DNA of 64,000 nt from Pseudomonadales bacterium (GCA_024234635.1 JACKNX010000005.1:186001-250000), one strand, 5' to 3'. Shown: positions 44,346 to 53,225, counted from the stretch's first letter. Made by a program: numbers and translations. Notes: a model not told the origin generated them from the letters alone.

Positions 44346-45945
44346 GGCGCACCTTGCGTGCGCGGGTGTCCGTGCAGTCGCCAGCCGCCACCCGTTCCGC
44401 GGCCAGGGTCTTGAGGGCGCCGCGCTGTATCTTCTCCGTGGCGGTGAGCGGCAGCGCTTCACAGCGCACGACATAGCCCGGCGCCTTGTAGTACGCCAGC
44501 CGATGCAGGCTGTGTTCGACAAGCGCGTCGACAAGCTCTGGCCAGGACGAGGCTGCCACATCGCTGACCACGCAGGCACAGACTTCGTCGCCGCGCACGG
44601 CATCCGGCACCGCGGCGACAGCAACACTGCGAACGCCGGGAACTTCGAGCAGCACCTGTTCGACTTCCACCGCGGAAATGTTCTCCCCGCTGCGCCGGAT
44701 GACGTTCTTGCGCCGGTCCACGAAGTGGAACAGGCCATCCTCATCCAGCCGCACCAGGTCTCCGGTGTGAAAGTAGCCGCCTGCCCACGCCGCCTGCGTC
44801 GCCGCGTCGTCCTTCAGATAGCCTGAGAAAAGACCGTAGCGGGGATCCGCCCCCCGCCGGCGCACCAGCAGTTCACCGGGTTGGCCTGCGGCAACATCGT
44901 TACCGTTTTCATCGACGAGCCGATAGTCCAGGTGGTCCGGCGGCCGTCCGAAACAAGCGGTGCCCACCTTGCGTGGCTCATGATTGGCAATCACCGCCAC
45001 GCTGCAGCCGGTTTCCGTCATGGCCCAGGCTTCGATGAGCGGAAAGCCGAAGCGGGCTTCGAAGCCGCGGTGCAGTTCACCGCTCAGACCCGCGCCAAAA
45101 CCGAAGCGCACGTGGTGATTGCGATCGGCCGCCTGGGCGGGAAGCCCCATGAGCATGACCGGCATGACACCGAGATAGTGGATGATGGTGGCACGGCTTT
45201 CGCGCACGGAATCCCACCACGAGTCCGGATGAAACCGGTCCAGCGGCACGACGCAGCCGCCGGTGAGAATCATGGCCATGGTGGACACCGCCATGGCGTT
45301 CATGTGGTACATGGGCAAAGGCGTGATCAGCCGGTCTTCACCGGGTTTGAGCGCGCAGTAGCCGCCGATGTCCAGGTACCACTGACCGGACGACAGGAAA
45401 TAGGCATTGCTCAGCATGCAGCCTTTCGGCCGGCCGGTGGTGCCGGAGGTATAGAGCAACGCACATTCCGTATCGTCCCGCTGGCCGGCAGGGGCTGCTT
45501 GAGTCCCGGCCGATTCCCAGGCATCACCCGCAATCCACACACGCAGGCCAAGAGCAGTGGCGGTGGGCAACACGTTGTCACACCGCTCGCGCAGACAGAT
45601 CACGCTGGTGGCGCCGCTGTGTTCGAGTACGTATTCCAGTTCTGCTGCCTGCCAGTCGGCGTTGAGTGGCACCACGGAAACACCAAGCGCATTCAGCGCC
45701 AGCCAGTGCAGGAAATACGCCGGCCGGTTGTCGAGCGCCAGGGCAACGCGCTGTCCCGAACGCGCGCCGGCCGCGGCATGCGCCCGGATCAGGCGTTCGA
45801 TTCGCTCCAGCGCCTCACCATAGGACAGTTCACCCGAGGGCATGCCGTAGCGCCTGGCCGTATCCGCAACCAGGTGCAGAAACGGTTGGGCCGGAGCGGT
45901 GGTGGCAACGGCCTGAAACGCCGCGTAGACGGAACTGAGCATCAT
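44338..45945 (-). CDS. AMP-dependent acid-CoA ligase
   Basis: 535 aa. ANL motifs: LLYTSGTTGRPKGCMLS, adenine motif AWAMTETG, hinge VDRRKNVIRRSGENIS, catalytic Lys in LTATEKIQRG. It is similar to ligases of the CaiC/FadD-like group for small or aromatic acids. It overlaps the Rieske beta gene upstream and the thiolase-like gene downstream, so in context it should activate the dioxygenase product (an arylacetate derivative) to its CoA ester before C-C cleavage. Confidence 0.9.
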   Translation of the reverse strand: MMLSSVYAAFQAVATTAPAQPFLHLVADTARRYGMPSGELSYGEALERIERLIRAHAAAGARSGQRVALALDNRPAYFLHWLALNALGVSVVPLNADWQAAELEYVLEHSGATSVICLRERCDNVLPTATALGLRVWIAGDAWESAGTQAAPAGQRDDTECALLYTSGTTGRPKGCMLSNAYFLSSGQWYLDIGGYCALKPGEDRLITPLPMYHMNAMAVSTMAMILTGGCVVPLDRFHPDSWWDSVRESRATIIHYLGVMPVMLMGLPAQAADRNHHVRFGFGAGLSGELHRGFEARFGFPLIEAWAMTETGCSVAVIANHEPRKVGTACFGRPPDHLDYRLVDENGNDVAAGQPGELLVRRRGADPRYGLFSGYLKDDAATQAAWAGGYFHTGDLVRLDEDGLFHFVDRRKNVIRRSGENISAVEVEQVLLEVPGVRSVAVAAVPDAVRGDEVCACVVSDVAASSWPELVDALVEHSLHRLAYYKAPGYVVRCEALPLTATEKIQRGALKTLAAERVAAGDCTDTRARKVRRG

Positions 45946-46439
45946 GGAAACAACTGAATGGAAGGTAGCGCCGCATCGCGATTGATGAGTTCGATGCGCT
46001 TACGCCGGATCTTCAGCGCCCCCCCGTCGTCGACAAACTGGTGATGCACGACACCGCCCAGCACGATCTGGGTGTCGAGTTGCGACTCCAGATAGACGAA
46101 CGGCGTGGCCGTTTCATACACGTTGGCCTCCGGGTCGCGCCGGGTGACGCGTGGCTTCTGCAGGACGTGCTGACAGTGACTGGCCGGATGCTGCGAGAAG
46201 GCGCGCGGACTGGACAGACGCGCCACGCGGACCTGCATCAGCAGACGATCCTCGAAGAACAGGGCGGTGTGCACATCGTCTTCCTTCTGATCGAAGGCGA
46301 GCGGCATCCAGTACAGCAGGTCTTCCGTGAATAGCATCAGCCAGTCGTCGAAGCGCCTGTCGTCGATAGCGCGTGCTTCAGCGTACACCGCGCGGCGCAG
46401 ATCCTTCTTTCTCCAGGTTCGCTTGCTGCCTACGCTCAT
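45942..46439 (-). CDS. Aromatic-ring-hydroxylating dioxygenase beta subunit
   Basis: 165 aa, a SnoaL/NTF2-like cone fold typical of small subunits: RAVYAEARAIDDRRFDDWLMLFTEDLLYWMP at the start and a basic ending LKIRRKRIELINRDAALPSIQLF. It has structural rather than catalytic function in the alpha3beta3 oxygenase. It overlaps the alpha-subunit gene (ATGA at 46436-46439). Confidence 0.9.
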   Translation of the reverse strand: MSVGSKRTWRKKDLRRAVYAEARAIDDRRFDDWLMLFTEDLLYWMPLAFDQKEDDVHTALFFEDRLLMQVRVARLSSPRAFSQHPASHCQHVLQKPRVTRRDPEANVYETATPFVYLESQLDTQIVLGGVVHHQFVDDGGALKIRRKRIELINRDAALPSIQLFP

Positions 46440-47773
46440 GTGTGCACCTCCGCCTGCATGGATTCCACCATGCGGTCGCGCCAGGCCCTGAACTGGCCGC
46501 GCATGGAGACTTCGTTGGTGCCGTTGTAGTCGCCGGCAATGTGCTGCTCGCGCGCGGGATCAAAACCACGATGCAGGCTCACCCAGTCGTTGCCGGACGC
46601 CGCCAGCCCTTCCTGGATGCCGCGGTAACAAGTCAGATCGTCGTGTCCCACCACCGACGTGGGCGCATTGATCAGCCGGCTGTACATCAGCGTGCGCTTG
46701 AGCAGTTCGTCCGACGTGCCGGCCAACCGGAACGTCCAGGACTCGATGACCGTCCTGTTCACCGCAATCGGCCGCGCCACACGTATGGCCTGGATGGCGC
46801 CCTTGATGGTGAGGCTGGGGTAGTACACCGTGTTGTGGCGGTTCGTGGCGAGGATCTGTGCGGTTTTTTCCTCACCGTAGGCGGCACGCAGCGCTTCATG
46901 GTAACCAGGCACTTCCGAATACGCGGAGTGGATGGAAAAGTGCACGCCGGTGAAGCTGTGGCCGTTCGGATAAATGCGCACGCCCATGTTGTCGAAGAAT
47001 TCGTAGTTGGAGACGAACGGTTCGAACTGCTCGACCACCATCGGTTTCTTCGTGCCTTCCGGATGCTGCTGCGAGTACCACAGATCGCGGGCCGTTCCGG
47101 CGGAGGAATGGTGCGCCACCATCGGATGCATGGTGTCGTTCAGGTTCTCGATGAACATCTTCCAGTTGCAGTCGTGCATGTAGCGCAGCACACCGCCGGC
47201 AATCTCCAGCCTGCCCTCCGGCGAGCGGTCCGCCATGTTGTCGATGGAGGACAACGAATCGCCGAAGTAGTCGTGGAACTCGGGTCCGGTATCGGACAGG
47301 CGGACGAACACGAAGCCGCGATACACCGCCACATGTCTGACCCGCACCATGCCGCCCGCCGCACAGGCCGAATCAAAGCCGGTGTTCTCGTAGCCGTTCT
47401 GCAACGGAATCAGCCGCAGGCTGCCGTCGAAATGAAAACTCCAGCCGTGGTATGGGCAGCGCAGAATGGACTGCACGTGGCCGCTGGGCTCCGTCACCAC
47501 CTTTGCGCCCTTGTGCGCGCAGCGATTGAGCAACACCTTCACCTCGCCGTCTCGATCGCGGATCATCACCACGGGTTCCAGGCCTACCTGTGTGGTGACG
47601 TAATCTCCGGCGTCGGGTACCTGCGAATCGTGACCCACGTAGATCCAGGAACTGCGCCACAGGTGGCGCATCTCCAGCGCGAACACTTCCGGACTGGTGT
47701 ACACGTCGCGATGCACTTCGTTGTCCCGCACCAGTGCCGCGATGGCATCGGGGTTGCCGGTGTAGTGACTCAT
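46436..47773 (-). CDS. Rieske aromatic-ring-hydroxylating dioxygenase alpha subunit
   Basis: 445 aa. Rieske [2Fe-2S] ligands: CAHKG and CPYHGW. The mononuclear iron site lies in ENLNDTMHPMVAHHSS (Asn/Asp then two His), with the third carboxylate further on. It would insert O2 into an aromatic ring or an indole C2-C3 bond, using electrons from a reductase. No ferredoxin or reductase gene lies in this operon, so electron supply must come from elsewhere. Overlaps on both sides (oxidoreductase beta-subunit gene, own beta subunit). Confidence 0.93.
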   Translation of the reverse strand: MSHYTGNPDAIAALVRDNEVHRDVYTSPEVFALEMRHLWRSSWIYVGHDSQVPDAGDYVTTQVGLEPVVMIRDRDGEVKVLLNRCAHKGAKVVTEPSGHVQSILRCPYHGWSFHFDGSLRLIPLQNGYENTGFDSACAAGGMVRVRHVAVYRGFVFVRLSDTGPEFHDYFGDSLSSIDNMADRSPEGRLEIAGGVLRYMHDCNWKMFIENLNDTMHPMVAHHSSAGTARDLWYSQQHPEGTKKPMVVEQFEPFVSNYEFFDNMGVRIYPNGHSFTGVHFSIHSAYSEVPGYHEALRAAYGEEKTAQILATNRHNTVYYPSLTIKGAIQAIRVARPIAVNRTVIESWTFRLAGTSDELLKRTLMYSRLINAPTSVVGHDDLTCYRGIQEGLAASGNDWVSLHRGFDPAREQHIAGDYNGTNEVSMRGQFRAWRDRMVESMQAEVHT

Positions 47774-49218
47774 GCCGCCTCCGCTTCTGTTTCGAAGGAT
47801 CGAACCACGTCGTCGAAAGGCCGTCCATCCGCATCTTCCAGTGCCGCGCGGCGCAGGCGGGCGATGCGCGTGGCGGCGTCATTGCGGTGTTGCCACGCAT
47901 CTGCCAGCGCCAGCAGCTGATGAAAGCGGGCCAGGCCCTGCTCACGGGTTTCACCATAGCCAGCCACCAGGTCGTGGCAGGCCGCCACTTCCCTGGCCAG
48001 CGCAACGTTCGTCGCCGCAAACTGCGACAACGTCGCCAGCCAACGCTCTATTTCCTCCCATTCCTCGGCGTAGCGCAGCATTGATCGGCGCAGGGGCTGG
48101 AGCCGCGCGAGCGCGCGGAAGAACAGATAGCCAGCCGGTGACGAGCTGCGGATGCGCTGACCGCGGGTGAAAGGCTGCAGCACCCGACGGACCCACGCCG
48201 TGCGCCGGGCCCACTCGCCAACCGATTTCGGCAACGTGCCAAAAATCTCCTCCGGTCGTGGCTTGAGGTAGTCCGTCACGTGGGCGAGGCTGTTTCCCTG
48301 CGCCGCCATCAACGGCAACAGGCGCTCTGGCGCCGTCTTCAGCTGCGCGACGCGGATGGGGTCCTCGAAAGTCATCCACAGCGCGAGCCCCCGCGCCACT
48401 TCACGCGCCAGTTCAGCATCAACGGAAACGAAGGGCTGCACGCGCCGCAGGAAGTCGCTGGCGTACGCCTCGTCCTGGTACTCCACCAGGCGCGCCAGTG
48501 CCGGGGCCAGCACACCGTGAAGCGCGGTCGGAAAGTCGCGAAGACGCCCATCCTGCGGCAATACCGCCGGAACGGCGCTGACTGCCTCTGATCCGGGTTC
48601 GCGTACCGCCGCGTAGGCTTCCCGGAACGCCGCCAGGCTGGCGGTCACACCCTTGCCCTCGGCGGTGATGGCGTCTTCGAAACGATTCACCGCAAAGGGC
48701 AGCACGCCAGTGGCCGCAATGGCTCCGAGCAGCGCCGCGCTGACCACGCTGCCATGGCGACGGGCGATGGCGTCCATGTCCAGCAGGTGCAGCGCGCGTG
48801 CATGGCGACGGGCGGCGTCGATCAGCTCCACCGAATCCACGCGGCCGTCGGCCAGATGGCTCTTCTCATCGATGGTGTAGGCACGATGGGATGACGCGAT
48901 CAGCGTGGTCACGGTGGTGTCGACGATGCCGCGATCGACCATGCGCACAGCTTCGGCCAACTCCGCCGCCACGACCAGGTCGCAGACGCCAGGCGACGGC
49001 ATCAGCGCCATCACCGGCACCGGTTCCCCGTCCGCGGGCCGCGCATGGAATTCCAGGTAATAGATGGTGGCGCCCGTGCGCTGCGCGACACCCGGCACGG
49101 ATGTCGCCTGTACCAGCCAGCCGGCGGCTTCCGCCACCCGGATGAGCCAGCCCTGAACCACGCCACCGCCCTGTCCGCCCAGCGCGGCGATGGTGAGCGT
49201 AAGGGGGCGTGCGCTCAT
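47770..49218 (-). CDS. Indolepyruvate:ferredoxin oxidoreductase-type enzyme, beta/gamma-like subunit
   Basis: 482 aa from ATG 49218, overlapping the alpha-subunit stop; the extra in-frame upstream sequence is another frame of that gene. N-terminal pyruvate-ferredoxin oxidoreductase gamma-type domain: LTIAALGGQGGGVVQGWLIRVAEAAG, SVPGVAQRTGATIYYLE. A long C-terminal helical part (residues of about 200-480, RFEDAITAEGKGV then Arg/Glu-rich) corresponds to the extra domain found in two-subunit aerobic relatives. With the alpha subunit it would oxidatively decarboxylate a 2-oxo acid to an acyl-CoA. Confidence 0.88.
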   Translation of the reverse strand: MSARPLTLTIAALGGQGGGVVQGWLIRVAEAAGWLVQATSVPGVAQRTGATIYYLEFHARPADGEPVPVMALMPSPGVCDLVVAAELAEAVRMVDRGIVDTTVTTLIASSHRAYTIDEKSHLADGRVDSVELIDAARRHARALHLLDMDAIARRHGSVVSAALLGAIAATGVLPFAVNRFEDAITAEGKGVTASLAAFREAYAAVREPGSEAVSAVPAVLPQDGRLRDFPTALHGVLAPALARLVEYQDEAYASDFLRRVQPFVSVDAELAREVARGLALWMTFEDPIRVAQLKTAPERLLPLMAAQGNSLAHVTDYLKPRPEEIFGTLPKSVGEWARRTAWVRRVLQPFTRGQRIRSSSPAGYLFFRALARLQPLRRSMLRYAEEWEEIERWLATLSQFAATNVALAREVAACHDLVAGYGETREQGLARFHQLLALADAWQHRNDAATRIARLRRAALEDADGRPFDDVVRSFETEAEAA

Positions 49219-51341
49219 GCCCGCGCCTGCCGTCGCTGCAGCAGCCAGCGCACCATGCCCTGCCCCAGGCGATGCCACATGCGCTCGATGCCACGCGCAT
49301 GGTGCACCGCGTCCACCCGATGAAACGATGGGCACAGGGTGGCCGCATGCGCCACGCTGCCGCACACGCCGCAGCCGACACATGTTTCGTCCACCTGGGC
49401 GATGGGGCGCTGGCGCAGCGGGTCCGTTGACGGCGCAATGGTTAGCGACGGGCAACCCGAGAGCCGGATGCAGGAGTGATCGCCGGTGCACGTGCTGGCA
49501 TCCACGCCAAATCGCTGCACCACCGTGCGCTTTCCCGCCGCCAGATCCGCATCGCGTTGGGGACGCACGCGGCGCTGGCGATTGAGCTGACATTCGCCTT
49601 CGGCAACGATGACCTTGGGCCCCCGGTACGCAGTAGTAAGCGCCTCCCGCAACACCGCCATCGTGCGCTGCATGTCGTAGGTGTGCACCCGGCGCACCCA
49701 GTTGATGCCGACACCACGCACCGCCCGTTCGATGCTCTGTTTGAGACCGCGGTGGGGCACGTCGCCCCGCGAGGACGGAATGTCCTGACCGCCGGTGGCG
49801 GCGGAGTAGCCATTGTCGACGATGACGGTGACGCCATCGGTCTGGTTGAACGCCATGTTGGCGATGCCACTGGTGAGACCGTTGTGCCAGAAGCCGCCGT
49901 CGCCCATGAGCGAAATCGCGCGGTGACCAGCATCATCCGCGAGCGCGGCGCTGCTGGCTGCGCCGAGGCCATACCCCATGATGCTGGCGCCCAGGTGAAA
50001 CGGCGGCAGGGTGGCAAACGAATTGCAGCCGATGTCCGCACTCACGTGCGTCTTTCCGAGTTGTCGCTCAAGCAGCTTCATGGACGCGAACAGCGGCCGT
50101 TCCGGGCAGCCCGTGCACAATCCGGATGGCCGCGCCGGCAGTGGTCGCGACAGGCCAAGATTCCGCAATGGAACGAACTGGTTGACACCGGCTACGGCGT
50201 TGCCCGCAAGTCCGTCACCCCACGTGGAAACAAACTGTCGCACGCCAGACTGGATGACCTGCGTGGTGTACTCACCCGCCATCGGCAGTACCCCCTTGCC
50301 GATGACGGCGGTATCGATACCGGCCTGGCGCAGGTACTGGTTGGCTGCCTGCTCGATGAATTCCGGCTGCCCTTCTTCCACGATCAGCAGCGCCCGCTTG
50401 CCCCGCGCGAAGGCCTGGAACTCGTCGGGCAGCAATGGGTAGGTCACGTTCAGCACGTAAACGGGAATGCGTGCATTGCCGTAGAAATCACCCAGACCCA
50501 GCGCCGCGAGTGCGCGGCTGAGTGCATTGAACAGGCCACCCTGCACAACGATGCCGATATCGCGCACGTCACCCGGCCGCACTTCATTCAGTTGCTGGCT
50601 GCGCACGTACGCCTGCGCTGCCGGCCAGCGCTGGTGCACCTTCTCCTGCTCCTGCGCGAACGTGGACGGCGGCAGGATGATGCGACCGGGATCGCGCGCC
50701 GGGGCGCCCAGCGCGTCCGCCGCGCGGAACGGTGCCGGCACATTATCCCTGGCGGTGAAACGGCCGTGCATGTGACAGGCGCGGATGCGCATCATCAGCA
50801 TGACCGGCGAGTGACTCGCCTCGGAAAGCGCAAAGGCGTGGTGCACCATGCGCACGATGTGCGCCTGCTCCGGCCGCGGGTCCAGCAGCCAGATCTGCGA
50901 CTTCATGGCAAATGCGTGCGTGCGTTCCTGCATGATGCTGGCGCCTTCGCCATAGTCTTCGCCCAGCACGATGAGCGCGCCGCCGGTGACGCCGGACGAC
51001 GCCAGGTTGGCGAGCGCATCGGAGGCGACATTGGTGCCTACCGTGGACTTCCACGTCACGGCGCCGCGCATGGGGTAGTTGATGGAGGCGGCCAGCATGG
51101 CTGCGGCCGTTGCCTCACTGGCGCTGGATTCGAAACGCACGCCCAGTTCGTCGAGCAACGGGCGCGCATCCGCGAACACGTCCATCAGATGGGAGATGGG
51201 CGCGCCCTGGTAGCCGCCGACGTACGACACGCCACATTCCAGCAACGCCTTGGCCACCGCGAGGATGTTTTCGCCCGAAAACGCCTCGCCGCTGCCCAGA
51301 CGCAGGGACGCCACTTCGCGTACAAACGAGCGTTCAGCCAT
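49215..51341 (-). CDS. Indolepyruvate:ferredoxin oxidoreductase-type enzyme, TPP-binding alpha subunit
   Basis: 708 aa from MAERSFVREV at 51341 (AGGAGA site); 30 in-frame residues upstream were rejected. Domains in order: pyrimidine-binding domain (GENILAVAKALLECGVSYVGGYQGAPISHL), central domains, TPP-binding domain with GDGGFWHNGLTSGIANMAFNQ and VDNGYSAATGGQ, then C-terminal Fe-S cluster motifs (CTGDHSCIRLSGCPSL and CVGCGVCGSVAHAATLCPSF). The family converts aryl-2-oxo acids plus CoA to aryl-CoA, CO2 and reduced ferredoxin. It is the first gene of the operon, 70 bp from a palindromic operator candidate. Cluster context suggests isatinate (2-aminophenylglyoxylate) as a possible substrate. Confidence 0.9.
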   Translation of the reverse strand: MAERSFVREVASLRLGSGEAFSGENILAVAKALLECGVSYVGGYQGAPISHLMDVFADARPLLDELGVRFESSASEATAAAMLAASINYPMRGAVTWKSTVGTNVASDALANLASSGVTGGALIVLGEDYGEGASIMQERTHAFAMKSQIWLLDPRPEQAHIVRMVHHAFALSEASHSPVMLMMRIRACHMHGRFTARDNVPAPFRAADALGAPARDPGRIILPPSTFAQEQEKVHQRWPAAQAYVRSQQLNEVRPGDVRDIGIVVQGGLFNALSRALAALGLGDFYGNARIPVYVLNVTYPLLPDEFQAFARGKRALLIVEEGQPEFIEQAANQYLRQAGIDTAVIGKGVLPMAGEYTTQVIQSGVRQFVSTWGDGLAGNAVAGVNQFVPLRNLGLSRPLPARPSGLCTGCPERPLFASMKLLERQLGKTHVSADIGCNSFATLPPFHLGASIMGYGLGAASSAALADDAGHRAISLMGDGGFWHNGLTSGIANMAFNQTDGVTVIVDNGYSAATGGQDIPSSRGDVPHRGLKQSIERAVRGVGINWVRRVHTYDMQRTMAVLREALTTAYRGPKVIVAEGECQLNRQRRVRPQRDADLAAGKRTVVQRFGVDASTCTGDHSCIRLSGCPSLTIAPSTDPLRQRPIAQVDETCVGCGVCGSVAHAATLCPSFHRVDAVHHARGIERMWHRLGQGMVRWLLQRRQARA

Positions 51342-51410
51342 GGATTCTCCTCGCGCCGTGACGCCCGATACTCGGGATGCGTCACCCTTCCCGCGGGAAT
51401 AAGAATCCAA

Positions 51411-51420
51411 TTCACGTGAA
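51411..51420. promoter_or_regulatory. TTCACGTGAA palindrome upstream of the aromatic operon
   Basis: A perfect 10-bp palindrome that begins 70 bp before the first gene of the operon. The same ten bases occur at 56311-56320 between the divergent AAHS transporter and MarR genes. A TTGATT on the minus strand just upstream could be a -35 box, placing the palindrome in the core promoter, where a MarR repressor would block transcription. Confidence 0.65.
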
Positions 51421-51482
51421 AAATCAATCAATGGCGCCGGACCGAAGGCACCTTTGGCCTATGCGGCAGCGTGCTCCCCCCG

Positions 51483-52733
51483 TCAGTCGGCGGGAGACTG
51501 CGGGGACGTGACGGCTGTGGTGGCGCGCAGATGCCGCACGTCCGGGACGAACAGCACCAGTACGGTGGGCACGATGATGGCGGCTGCGATCAGCCACAGC
51601 GTCGGCGTGGCGCCGATATCCTCATACAGCATGCCGGCCACCACCACGCCCACCGGCGCCATGGCAACCGAACCCAGATGATCGTAGGCGGCAACCCGCG
51701 ACAGCAGATGCGACGGAATGCGCGTGTGCAGCGTGGTACTCCAGAGCACACCGAAGATCTGACCGGTCATGCCCATGACAAAACCCGCCGCCGCCAGCAG
51801 CAACAACGGTGCATGCCACGCCATCAACATCGGCAACGGGCTCCACAGCAGGGTCATGAGCGTGGCCACCAGCATGGGTCGCTGTACCCGCAGGCGCAGG
51901 GCCACCAGGCCGCCGGAAATCGTTCCAGCGCCGAAACAGGCCATGATGAAGCCCCAGTCCCCGGCACCGTTCATGCTGTCGCGCGCCACCGCAGGCCCGA
52001 TCAGCGCAAACAGCGCCTCGTAGCCCATGACCAGAATGGTGAATTGAAAGACGATGGTCCAAAGCCATTGGTGCGAGAAGAACTCCCGCCAGCCAAGGCG
52101 GAGATCTTCCAGGATGGAGGCAGGCGCGGTTCTCTCCTGCGCGCGCACCCGCAGACTCGCTACCAGCATCCCCGCCACCAGGAAGGAGGCGGCATCGATC
52201 GCCAGGGTCACCCCTGCTCCGAAACCGGCAACCAGAACGCCCGCCAGCGCGGCGCCGATCATGGTGGCGGAGCTGCGCGCGGCCCCCAGGAGGGCGTTGG
52301 CCGCCTGCAGTTCATGCGCTTTCACCACCTGGGGAATGAAGCCCATCGCCGCCGGCTGGTGAAAGGCATGGGCGGCACCGCTCACCAGCATCAGGGCGAT
52401 GAGCAACGGTACGGAGGCCGCGCCCGTGAGGAACAAGGAGGCCACCAGCGTCTGCGACAACGCGGACAGCACATCCGCACTCACCATGATGCGCTGCCGC
52501 GACGTACGGTCCGCCAGCGCGCCGCCCACCATGAGGATGATCACCTGCGCCACCACCGGCGCCGCAACCACATAGGCGCTGGTGCGCGTGGAGCCCGTGA
52601 GATCCAGCACACCGAACGCCATGGCAATCGGCGCCATGGCACTGCCGGTATTGGTAATGAGATAGGCCGCGAACAGCCGGCTGAAATTACCGGTCCTGAG
52701 CAGCCTGAGGCCGTCCCGGACCGTGCCAGCCAC
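51483..52733 (-). CDS. MFS transporter, MFS_3-like
   Basis: 416 aa from GTG 52733, preceded by GTGGAGAG; an ATG at 52775 would add 14 Cys/Pro/Arg-rich residues that look non-coding. About 12 membrane segments with the MFS loop GGALADRTSRQRIMV after helix 2. It resembles the MFS_3/EntS-like exporter group, as does the gene at 10895. The substrate is unknown; it is separated from the aromatic operon by its own 62-bp-plus promoter region and runs toward it on the same strand. Confidence 0.8.
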   Translation of the reverse strand: MAGTVRDGLRLLRTGNFSRLFAAYLITNTGSAMAPIAMAFGVLDLTGSTRTSAYVVAAPVVAQVIILMVGGALADRTSRQRIMVSADVLSALSQTLVASLFLTGAASVPLLIALMLVSGAAHAFHQPAAMGFIPQVVKAHELQAANALLGAARSSATMIGAALAGVLVAGFGAGVTLAIDAASFLVAGMLVASLRVRAQERTAPASILEDLRLGWREFFSHQWLWTIVFQFTILVMGYEALFALIGPAVARDSMNGAGDWGFIMACFGAGTISGGLVALRLRVQRPMLVATLMTLLWSPLPMLMAWHAPLLLLAAAGFVMGMTGQIFGVLWSTTLHTRIPSHLLSRVAAYDHLGSVAMAPVGVVVAGMLYEDIGATPTLWLIAAAIIVPTVLVLFVPDVRHLRATTAVTSPQSPAD

Positions 52734-52816
52734 GCGACGCTCTCCACAGGAGGGGCGCGGGAGGATACAGCACATGCGCCGATTTCCGAAGTCTCCCGGC
52801 CAGTCGCCTAACAGGG

Positions 52817-52955
52817 TGCTGAAAAAGTCCCTCCTGGACTTGTTTCAGCGGTCGTCGGCTTCGCCGACTCGCGCCAAATGCAGCGTTTTCCGCTGCATTT
52901 TCGGGCCAGCCATCCCTGGCTGGCGTACCAGGCTGCTTTTTCAGCAGCCTGCTAA
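52817..52955. repeat. 139-bp structured repeat, copy 1
   Basis: It begins TGCTGAAAAAGTCC and ends CTTTTTCAGCAGCCTGCTAA, so its ends are inverted repeats of each other. It contains strong hairpins: GTCGGCTTCGCCGAC, and AAATGCAGCG/CGCTGCATTT around a 5-nt loop. It matches copy 2 exactly 200 bp downstream with 5 mismatches. The layout resembles a non-autonomous (MITE- or REP/BIME-like) element. Confidence 0.85.
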
Positions 52956-53016
52956 CAGCTGGCCACGTTGCGATTGCCAGCGCTGTCGCGCATGGAACTG
53001 AAGTTCCATGAGAGGA

Positions 53017-53155
53017 TGCTGAAAAAGTCCATCCTGGACTTGTTTCAGCAGTCGTCGGCTTCGCCGACTCGCGCCAAATGCAGCGTTTTCCGCTGCATTT
53101 TCGGGCCAGCCGTCCCTGGCTGGCATACCAGGCTGCTTTTTCAGCAGCCTGTTAA
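53017..53155. repeat. 139-bp structured repeat, copy 2
   Basis: Direct repeat of 52817-52955 (5 mismatches, 200-bp period). The 61 bp between the copies (52956-53016) include a TGGAAC-TGAA-GTTCCA stem-loop. That spacer plus the first 34 bp of this copy recur in inverted orientation at 54841-54935. Confidence 0.85.
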
Positions 53156-53225
53156 GGCATGGAGCCCTGGCGTTCACCCGGGCATGATGGGGAGGCGACG
53201 AGATGCGACAAAGGGGAGGAAGCCG

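Noticed and set aside
43137..44744. 535-residue version of the thiolase-like protein
   Set aside because: The first 133 residues overlap the CoA ligase in another frame and look like Arg/Ser-rich out-of-frame translation; the GTG at 44345 fits the family.
47770..49593. 607-residue version of the oxidoreductase beta-like subunit
   Set aside because: The extra N-terminus overlaps the alpha-subunit gene in another frame; the ATG at 49218 gives the normal domain start.
52817..53155. CRISPR array
   Set aside because: Only two direct copies, each 139 bp and internally structured, with a third inverted partial copy; no cas genes.
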